From assembly GCF_038502225.1 (NCBI RefSeq), contig NC_091292.1, forward strand, positions 101,844,664-101,908,663: a stretch of 64,000 nt of DNA, in the 5' to 3' direction. Source of the DNA: Cherax quadricarinatus (Eukaryota > Arthropoda > Malacostraca > Decapoda > Parastacidae). The notes below the pieces were generated by a model. It was not told the DNA's origin, made no database searches, and saw nothing but the letters and a program-made list of their open reading frames with translations. Shown piece after piece: positions 10,332 through 18,201 of this stretch. The position numbers and the translations under genes were made by a program. The stretch's first letter is position 1; each line of letters begins with the position of its first letter.

Positions 10332-10574
10332 CGTGCTGTTGGAGTGTGAGCAAAGTAACATTTATGAAGGGATTCAGGGAAACCGGCAGGCCGGACTTGA
10401 GTCCTGGAGATGGGAAGTACAGTGCCTGCACTCTGAAGGAGGGGTGTTAATGTTGCAGTTTAAAAACTGTAGTGTAAAGCACCCTTCTGGCAAGACAGTG
10501 ATGGAGTGAATGATGGTGAAAGTTTTTCTTTTTCGGGCCACCCTGCCTTGGTGGGAATCGGCCGGTGTGATAAA

Positions 10575-10580
<6 letters not shown>
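7890..10580 (+). mobile_element. RTE LINE copy C, 5'-truncated
   Basis: Joined at its 5' side straight onto the right end of the T1 element (GGGGCCC then CAGGTGTAAATG), replacing the last bases of T1. The 3' side has the same UTR as copies B and E, the GGGCCACCCTGCC motif, and GTGTGATAAA followed by poly-A. It is a direct repeat of copy B about 3.8 kb downstream. Confidence 0.85.
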
Positions 10581-10607
<27 letters not shown>

Positions 10608-10634
10608 GTATGTGTATATATATATATATGTATG

Positions 10635-10667
<33 letters not shown>
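10581..10667. repeat. Poly-A to (TA)n/(TG)n microsatellite
   Basis: The A-tail of RTE copy C grades into TATATATGTATG repeats up to the truncated start of copy D at 10668. Confidence 0.85.
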
Positions 10668-13075
10668 GTCCTGGCTTTAAGTGAAACAAAGCTGAAGGGG
10701 GTGGGAGAGTTTCAATGGAGAGGAATAAATGGGATTAGGTCAGGGGTTTCAAATAGAGTTAGAGCTAAAGAAGGAGTAGCAATAATGTTGAAGGATAAGC
10801 TATGGCAGGAAAAGAGGGACTACAAATGTATAAATTCAAGGATTATGTGGAGTAAAATAAAGATTGGATGTGAAAAGTGGGTTATAGTAAGCGTGTATGC
10901 ACCTGGAGAAGAGAGAAGTGTAGAGGAGAGAGAGAGATTCTGGGAAATGTTGAGTAAATGCGTGGGGAGTTTTGAATCAAGTGTGAGAGTAATGGTGGTT
11001 GGGGATTTCAATGCTAAAGTGGGTAAAAATGTTATGGAGGGAGTAGTAGGTAAATTTGGGGTGCCAGGGGTAAATGTAAATGGGGAACCTTTAATTGAGC
11101 TATGTGTAGAAAGAAATTTGGTAATAAGTAATACATATTTTATGAAAAAGAGGATAAATAAATATACAAGGTATGATGTAGCACGTAATGAAAGTAGTTT
11201 GTTAGATTATGTATTGGTGGATAAAAGGTTGATGGGTAGGCTCCAGGATGTACATGTTTATAGAGGGGCAAATGATATATCGGATCATTATTTAGTTGTA
11301 GCTACAGTTAGAGTAAGAGGTAGATGGGAAAAGAGGAAGGTGGCAACAACAAGTAAGAGGGAGGTGAAAGTGTATAAACTAAGGGAGGAGGAAGTTCGGG
11401 CGAGATATAAGTGACTATTGGCAGAAAGGTGGGATAGTGCAAAGATGAGTAGTGGGGGGGTTGAAGAGGGTTGGAATAGTTTTAAAAATGCAGTATTAGA
11501 ATGTGGGGCAGAAGTTTGTGGTTATAGGAGGGTGGGGGCAGGAGGAAAGAGGAGTGATTGGTGGAATGATGAAGTAAAGGGTGTGATAAAAGAGAAAAAG
11601 GTAGCTTACGAGATGTTTTTACAAAGCAGAAGTGTTATAAGAAGAGCAGAGTATATGGAGAGTAAAAGAAAGATGAAGAGAGTGGTGAGAGAGTGCAAAA
11701 AGAGAGCAGATGAAAGAGTGGGAGAGGCACTGTCAAGAAATGTTAATGAAAATAAGAAAAAATTTTGGAGTGTGTTAAACAAGTTAAGAAAGCCTAGGGA
11801 AAGTATGGATTTGTCAGTTAAGAACAGAGTAGGGGAGTTAGTAGATGGGGAGAGGGAGGTATTAGGTAGATGGCGAGAATATTTTGAGGAACTTTTAAAT
11901 GTTGAGGAAGAAAGGGAGGCGGTAATTTCATGCACTGGCCAGGGAGGTATACCATCTTTTAGGAGTGAAGAAGAGCAGAATGTAAGTGTGGTGGAGGTAC
12001 GTGAGGCATTACGTAGAATGAAAGGGGGTAAAGCAGCTGGAACTGATGGGATCATGACAGAAATGTTAAAAGCAGGGGGGGATATAGTGTTGGAGTGGTT
12101 GGTACTTTTGTTTAATAAATGTATGAAAGAGGGGAAGGTACCTAGGGATTGGCGGAGAGCATGTATAGTCCCTTTATATAAAGGGAAAGGGGACAAAAGA
12201 GATTGTAAAAATTATAGAGGAATAAGTTTACTGAGTATACCAGGAAAAGTATACGGTAGGGTTATAATTGAAAGAATTAGAGGTAAGACAGAATGTAGGA
12301 TTGCGGATGAGCAGGGAGGCTTCAGAGTGGGTAGGGGATGTGTAGATCAAGTGTTTACATTGAAGCATATGTGTGTAAAGGTAGAAAGTTGAAAGTGAAC
12401 ATAGAAAAGAGTAAGGTGATGAGGGTATCAAATGATTTAGATAAAGAAAAATTGGATATCAAATTGGGGAGGAGGAGTATGGAAGAAGTGAATGTTTTCA
12501 AAAGGATACTTGGGAGTTGACCTGTCAGCGGATGGATTTATGAAGGATGAGGTTAATCATAGAATTGATGAGGGAAAAAAGGTGAGTGGTGCGTTGAGGT
12601 ATATGTGGAGTCAAAAAACGTTATCTATGGATGCAAAGAAGGGAATGTATGAAAGTATAGTAGTACCAACACTCTTATATGGATGTGAAGCTTGGGTGGT
12701 AAATGCAGCAGTGAGGAGACGGTTGGAGGCAGTGGAGATGTCCCGTCTTGGGGCAATGTGTGGTGTAAATATTATGCAGAAAATTCAGAGTGTGTGGAAA
12801 CTAGGAGAAGGTGTGGAGTTAATAAAAGCAAAAGTCAGAGGGCAGAAGAGGGGTTGTTGAGGTGGTTTGGTCATTTAGAGAGAATGGATCAAAGTAGAAT
12901 GACATGGAAAGCATATAAATCTATAGGAGAAGGAAGGAGGGGTAGGGGTTGTCCTCGAAAGGGTTGGAAAGAGGGGGTAAAGGAGGTTTTGTGGGCAAGG
13001 GGCTTGGACTTCCAGCAAGCATGCATGAGCGTGTTAGATAGGAGTGAATGGAGACGAATGATACTTGGGACCTGA
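10668..13075 (+). pseudogene. RTE LINE copy D ORF, subfamily 2, broken
   Basis: Begins VLALSETKLKGVGEFQW (endonuclease, first residues lost) and runs through YAPGEE, GDFNAKVG and ISDHYLVVA. It breaks at an in-frame TGA at 11412, continues in frame from 11418 with the linker and the start of the RT (KAAGTDGI, NYRGISLL), then jumps at about 12370 from KHM straight to KVES/KLKVN. That jump removes roughly 450 bases, including the FADD palm. Two frameshifts follow, near 12495 and 12790, before RWFGHLERM and the stop at 13075. It is a clearly diverged sister of copies B, C and E, and dead. Confidence 0.88.
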
Positions 13076-13248
13076 CGATCTGTTGGAGTGTGAGCAGGGT
13101 AATATTTAGTGAAGGGATTCAGGGAAACTGGTTATTTTCATATAGTCGGACTTGAGTCCTGGAAATGGGAAGTACAATGCCTGCACTTTAAAGGAGGGGT
13201 TTGGGATATTGGCAGTTTGGAGGGATATGTTGTGTATCTTTATACGTA

Positions 13249-13451
13249 CAGTGGACCCCCGCATAACGATTACCTCCGAATGTGACCAATTATGTAAGTG
13301 TATTTATGTAAGTGCATTTGTACGTGTATGTTTGGGGGTCTGAAATGGACTAATCTACTTCACAATATTTCTTATGGGAACAAATTCGGTCGGTACTGGC
13401 ACCTGAGCATACTTCTGGAGTGAAAAAATATCGTTAACCGGGGGTCCACTG
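13249..13451. mobile_element. 203-bp Tigger-like MITE (family M1) in RTE copy D
   Basis: Ends CAGTGGACCCCCG and CGGGGGTCCACTG, flanked by TA at 13247-13248 and 13452-13453. The uninterrupted RTE 3' UTR at about 24570-24585 reads ATACGTATATGCTTC, giving the empty site and confirming a TA duplication, as expected for Tc1/mariner-Tigger transposition. Confidence 0.9.
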
Positions 13452-13644
13452 TATATGCTTCTAAACTGTTGTATTCTGAGCACCTCTGCAAAAGCAGTGA
13501 TAATGTGTGAGTGTGGTGAAAGTGTTGAATGATGATGAAAGTATTTTCTTTTTGGGGATTTTCTTTCTTTTTTGGGTCACCCTGCCTCAGTGGGAGACAG
13601 CCGACTTGTTGAAAAAAAAATATATATATTTTTTTTTTTTTTTT

Positions 13645-13829
13645 GTAGCAAACCAGCCGTATCCCACCAAGGCAGGGTGACCCAAAAAAGAAAAACAAAA
13701 GTTTCTCTTTTTAAATTTAGTAATTTATACAGGAGAAGGGGTTACTAGCCCCTTACTCCTGGCATTTTAGTCGCCTCTTACGACACACATGGCTTATGGA
13801 GGAAGAATTCTGTTCCACTTCCCTGCAAC
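13645..13829 (-). mobile_element. SINE made of RTE 5' UTR joined to RTE 3' tail
   Basis: Read on the minus strand: a head GGGAAGTGGAACAGAATTC, then GTCGTAAGAGGCGACTAAAA, GGGGCTAGTAACCCCTTCTC, then TTTTTGGGTCACCCTGCC and a T/A tail. The head matches the 5' UTR of the long RTE copy at 61237-61360, and the tail matches RTE 3' ends. It is therefore an internally deleted RTE derivative. Partial copies are at 23945-24075, 24110-24205 and 24790-24910. Confidence 0.8.
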
Positions 13830-13904
13830 AACAACTTGCACTGAATTTTAAATAACTTATTTATGCTCCTCTGCTAAAATTATTTTCTGTGGATACTTTT
13901 CATT

Positions 13905-15279
13905 ATCTTCCATTTTGTGCAAGAAAGGTATAAAATACCGACAATATGAAAGTTAAGACACATGTGCAACATCTGGATATCTTTATTGCAGACGTTTCGC
14001 CATCCAGTGGCTTTATCAATACAGATTCTAGGACATAATAGGAAGACAGTAGAACTATATACAAAAGATGAGGTAATCAGTCCCTCGGCCTTGGAGTTAG
14101 TGTTCACAGCATCGTGGTGGAGGAGAATCTGGAGCAAAGGCAAGAAGACTGGCAGTTATATAGGCGTCAGTGGATAGGGACGGGCAGCAGACGAGGGCAG
14201 TCACTGGTAGGCGGGATTCCCCAGTGGAAGTAGGTCCTTCCCAAAGAGATGGGTTAGTTGCAGCAGCCGTGAAGAAGGTCTTGTAGATGTCCTCTGAACC
14301 AAGATTCCATGATGTTGCAGTGTCTGACAAGTTGTGCAAGAAAGGTATAAAATACCGACAATATGAAAGTTAAGACACATGTGCAACATCTGGATATCTT
14401 TATTGCAGACGTTTCGCCATCCAGTGGCTTTATCAATACAGATTCTAGGACATAATAGGAAGACAGTAGAACTATATACAAAAGATGAGGTAATCAGTCC
14501 CTCGGCCTTGGAGTTAGTGTTCACAGCATCGTGGTGGAGGAGAATCTGGAGCAAAGGCAAGAAGACTGGCGGTTATATAGGCGTCAGTGGATAGGGACGG
14601 GCAGCAGACGAGGGCAGTCACTGGTAGGCGGGATTCCCCAGTGGAAGTAGGTCCTTCCCAAAGAGATGGGTTAGTTGCAGTGAAGAAGGTCTTGTAGATG
14701 TCCTCTGAACCAAGATTCCATGATGTTGCAGTGTCTGACAAGTTGTGCAAGAAAGGTATAAAATACCGACAATATGAAAGTTAAGACACATGTGCAACAT
14801 CTGGATATCTTTATTGCAGACATTTCACCATCCAGTGGCTTTATCAATACAGATTCTAGGATATAATAGGAAGACAGTAGAACTATATACAAAAGATGAG
14901 GTAATCAGTCCCTCGGCCTTGGAGTTAGTGTTCACAGCATCGTGGTGGAGGAGAATCTGGAGCAAAGGCAAGAAGACTGGCGGAATCCCGCCTACCAGTG
15001 ACTGCCCTCGTCTGCTGCCCGTCCCTATCCACTGACGCCTATATAACCGCCAGTCTTCTTGCCTTTGCTCCAGATTCTCCTCCACCACGATGCAGATGTT
15101 GCACATGTGAACACTAACTCCAAGGCCGAGGGACTGATTACCTCATCTTTTGTATATAGTTCTACTGTCTTCCTATTATGTCCTAGAATCTGTATTGATA
15201 AAGCCACTGGATGGCGAAACGTCTGCAATAAAGATATCCAGATGTTGCACATGTGTCTTAACTTTCATCTTCCATTTTG
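13905..15279 (-). mobile_element. Oligomeric retrozyme/Penelope-like insertion, 13-bp TSD
   Basis: Insertion 13918-15266 is flanked by the 13-bp duplication ATCTTCCATTTTG (13905-13917 and 15267-15279). It contains three direct units starting about 13918, 14335 and 14746 (periods 417 and 411; the difference is a 6-base indel near 14258), then an inverted unit from about 14983 to 15266. The third unit stops at AGACTGGCGG, so the last unit pairs back on it with an unpaired loop of about 66 bases. Sense is probably the minus strand for units 1-3, where AATAAAG and a GGCGAAACGTC motif lie. No long ORF is visible. Head-to-tail plus inverted oligomers with target duplications resemble Penelope-like elements or metazoan retrozymes, but the assignment is tentative. 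Confidence 0.6.
14983..15266 (+). repeat. Inverted unit forming long hairpin with 14746-14982
   Basis: Near-complement of the preceding unit, with arms of about 220 bases. The right arm carries an extra CAGATGTTGCACATG near 15092-15106 that duplicates a segment found elsewhere in the unit (for example 15240-15254). This suggests template switching during synthesis. Confidence 0.8.
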
Positions 15280-15320
15280 CAAGAATGCTGAATATTTATA
15301 AATTATTTTTTTTATTGCAG

Positions 15321-15719
15321 GAAGTGGAAGCAAGCATTGGAGAACAACTGATACGACTTTGGGATAAGAATAGTGGAGGAAGCAACAGTAATGGTGGGGG
15401 CAACTATAAAGGTTCTAATACATATATGGTGGGTAGTGGTGGTCCTCCTATGATGCATGACCCTCAGGGTCCACCTCCACCTCGACATCCTCTCCACCCC
15501 TCACATATTGGAGCAGTTCATTCTCCCTTCCATCATCCCTTTGGAAGAAACTATGGAAATGGATATGGGTATAGTGGAAGCAGTGGTGGTAGTGGTGGGA
15601 ATACCAGTGGTGGTGGCAGTGGAGGGGGCGGTAGTGGGAGTGGGGGAGGAGGAGGAGGAGGAGGTGGGGGAGGAGGAGGAGGATACCGGGGTGGCTACAG
15701 AGGGGGGTACAGGCGCTAG
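15321..15719 (+). CDS. Last exon of a Gly/Arg-rich protein gene, unidentified
   Basis: A splice acceptor (TTTTTTTTATTGCAG, AG at 15319-15320) opens a 132-codon terminal exon ending at TAG 15717-15719. It begins EVEASIGEQLIRLWDKN, which looks like an amphipathic helix, then turns to Gly/Ser/Asn-rich sequence, a Pro/His stretch (GPPPPRHPLHPSHIGAVHSP), a Tyr/Gly segment, a poly-Gly run and a terminal triple RGGY-type motif (YRGGYRGGYRR). RGG-type tails usually bind RNA or drive condensation, but I do not recognise the family. Upstream exons are not found in the window and the preceding intron is full of transposons. The frame is assumed phase 0 because it alone gives a long open exon. It is probably a real gene: GC-richer third positions and a sharp boundary at the acceptor. 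Confidence 0.7.
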   Translation, partial: EVEASIGEQLIRLWDKNSGGSNSNGGGNYKGSNTYMVGSGGPPMMHDPQGPPPPRHPLHPSHIGAVHSPFHHPFGRNYGNGYGYSGSSGGSGGNTSGGGSGGGGSGSGGGGGGGGGGGGGGYRGGYRGGYRR

Positions 15720-16170
15720 AGTAGTAGATCAATAAGGTACTCAAAACAGCTTTAAAAACTTTATATACACTAGAACTATCAAGATTTGCACCCTTGTTCA
15801 AAATACTGATAGTCTTCATAGTAAAGAATGTCTTCACTGCATCTAGAAATGTGATAGGGTGTTGTTATAAGTTTGTTCAATTATAAATTGGTATACTCAG
15901 TATTTTAATACTTTACTCAGCTGTTTAGTAGAAAGAAAAAAACTAGTTAATTATTCTTCATCTTTAAAAATGAACATAACATTTTCAGGGCTTAGAATAA
16001 TTTTAATTTGTTTATAAATTTTTTTTTAATTGTGGCCTTAAAGCCAATCATCTAATATATGCAAAAATGTTTAGTAACTGAACTTCACTTTGCTCTCTTC
16101 CTTATCAGTGTGTTTCTTGCCTATCTTCAACTAATCTCTCTCCCTTGTTTAGTGTCAAAAATAAATGATG
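15720..16170 (+). other. Probable 3' UTR with poly-A signal
   Basis: AT-rich sequence after the Gly-rich exon, with no ORF. A candidate AATAAA lies at 16160-16165 (CAAAAATAAATGATG). Confidence 0.45.
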
Positions 16171-16309
16171 CCATAATCAGAAATCTCCACATGGGGTATA
16201 TTACACATGTTTACTTTTTGTGACGATCTTTCTTTCTTTCTTTAAACTTGATATGCATCTCCTCTAAATTATTCTAGAGATAGTCCTGTCAGCATCAATA
16301 TTTTTTTTT

Positions 16310-16370
16310 TTTTTTTTTAACTTATCAACCATTTCCCAACACAACAGGATGACCCAAAGGAGGAAGAAAG
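16310..16370 (-). repeat. Degenerate RTE/SINE tail
   Basis: A T-run followed by CAACACAACAGGATGACCC, a decayed complement of the GGGTCACCCTGCC tail motif shared by RTE and its SINE. Confidence 0.5.
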
Positions 16371-16498
16371 ATATGTAATGCAGAGCATCCTTTATTTATA
16401 GTGATGTTTTTCTCAGGATTGAGATGTATCATGATTTGATAAAGCTTCACCTTGACCAAAATTTTGTCTGAAATAGACTTGCTCTGCATTACATGTCT
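16369..16498. repeat. Inverted repeat, 19-base arms
   Basis: AGATATGTAATGCAGAGCA (16369-16387) pairs with 16480-16498 with one mismatch, across a loop of about 92 bases. It could fold in a transcript of the Gly-rich gene if transcription reads past 16165. Confidence 0.55.
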
Positions 16499-18201
16499 TT
16501 ATACCCACTTGTCAGCTTGTTGCTGCAGTCACCAACCTCGTCACATTCATTAGCTGAATCTATCTGTGATACTATCTTTTATTTGTTCTATTTAACAGAT
16601 ATATATTAATTTACACACAGATAATTTGAAGCAAACTTTATTTTGTGAGTATCACAAACATTCCTACATGATGGCCTCTCATTAACATGTACAGTTGATT
16701 CTTGAATAATGCAGGGGTTAGGGGCACTGACCCTCCTTGGAGTTGAAAATCTGCGTATAACTTTTGACTCCTCAAAACTGACCTACTAATAGCCTACTGT
16801 TGACCGGAAGCCTTACCAATAACACAATCGATTAATGCATAATATATATGTTATATGTATTATACAATGTATTCTTACAATAAAGTAAGCTAGAGAAAAG
16901 AAAATGTTATTAAGAAAATCATAAAGAAGAGAAAATACGTGTACCTTACTGTACTGTATTTATCAATACTATAAGTTTGTGTTGTCTGCTTACAAAATGA
17001 ATCGTCTGTTTGTCAGTACCTACATTAGTATTGTCTTATATGATACAAAACACTGTAGATGTTATGCGTATCACTAACACTAAACATCAAAAAAGAAAAG
17101 ATAATATGACAAAAAATTTGTATTTACTTATGATTTAATATTGCATCTTACAAATGTTTACATTTCAGTCGACTGTGTAAGTAAGTAAGTTCAGGTATAC
17201 ATACAAGGGGCTTTTGGCATGTACACTCAACCACTGTATTTCTTTGTACAACTATGTACAGTAGGGCCCCACTTACACGGCAGGTTAGGTTCCAGGCTAC
17301 CGCCGTAAAGTGGAACACCCTTTTTTTCCACTTATAAATGCATACAAACACTAGATAACAAGTTTACACTAACATATATTATGTTAGCAATAGAACTAGG
17401 CATCAAAAAACAATAAAAAACTACAATACACACATAGTGCACTCATTACTTACCTTAAAATATTTATAGTCTTAATCTAGGGTGAGACAAGTAGTATTTA
17501 TTGTAAGAAATCTAAGTGTGGTATGTATGGTAGTCAGCCGGGCTACCATACCAGGCCACATAATATTCTATTACATTTAAGCATCCTAGAGCAATAAAAT
17601 GCATATAGTTTACTCATTACTTACCTTAAAATATTTGTAGTCTTAATCTAGGGTGAGATGAGTAGTATTTATTGTAAGAAATCAGGTGTGGTATGTATGG
17701 TAGTCAGCCGGGCTACCATACCAGGCCAACCCACCCACACATACTATTCTATGATATTTAAGCATCCCAGAGCGATAAAATGTATATACAATTCACTCAT
17801 TACTTACCTTAAAATATTTGTTGTCTTAATGTAGGGTCAGGAGTAAGTAAATGAGATAAAACAAATAAATGAGAGAGAGAAAGAATGAGTGCATGAGAGA
17901 GGACAGGCGCCGAGTTATGTAAACAAACCAGGCAAACGTAAGTTTTGTAAACAAAAAAAGTGTCCACGTCGGTTTGTGTACAAGTTGTCTCTACATTGAT
18001 ACTGTAGAATAAATAAAGAAGAACACTCCCATTCTCATGTAACATCATTTTGAGAAGAAATGATGCTCTGAGTGAAGGCAATGGAAATAAGTCACTGACT
18101 TTTTTGGGTTATCCTGGGTTCTCTACACATATGTTGTTATGTATGATAATCTATGTAACTGTATGTGTGTATACCTGAATAAACTTACACACATACAAAA
18201 C

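Larger units (their letters stand above)
10668..13612 (+). mobile_element. RTE LINE copy D with MITE in its 3' UTR
   Basis: 5'-truncated element. Its 3' UTR (13076-13612) matches 3102-3430 and 24404-24740 but is interrupted by the M1 MITE at 13249-13451. It ends in GGGTCACCCTGCC and GACTTGTTG followed by A/AT. Confidence 0.85.
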
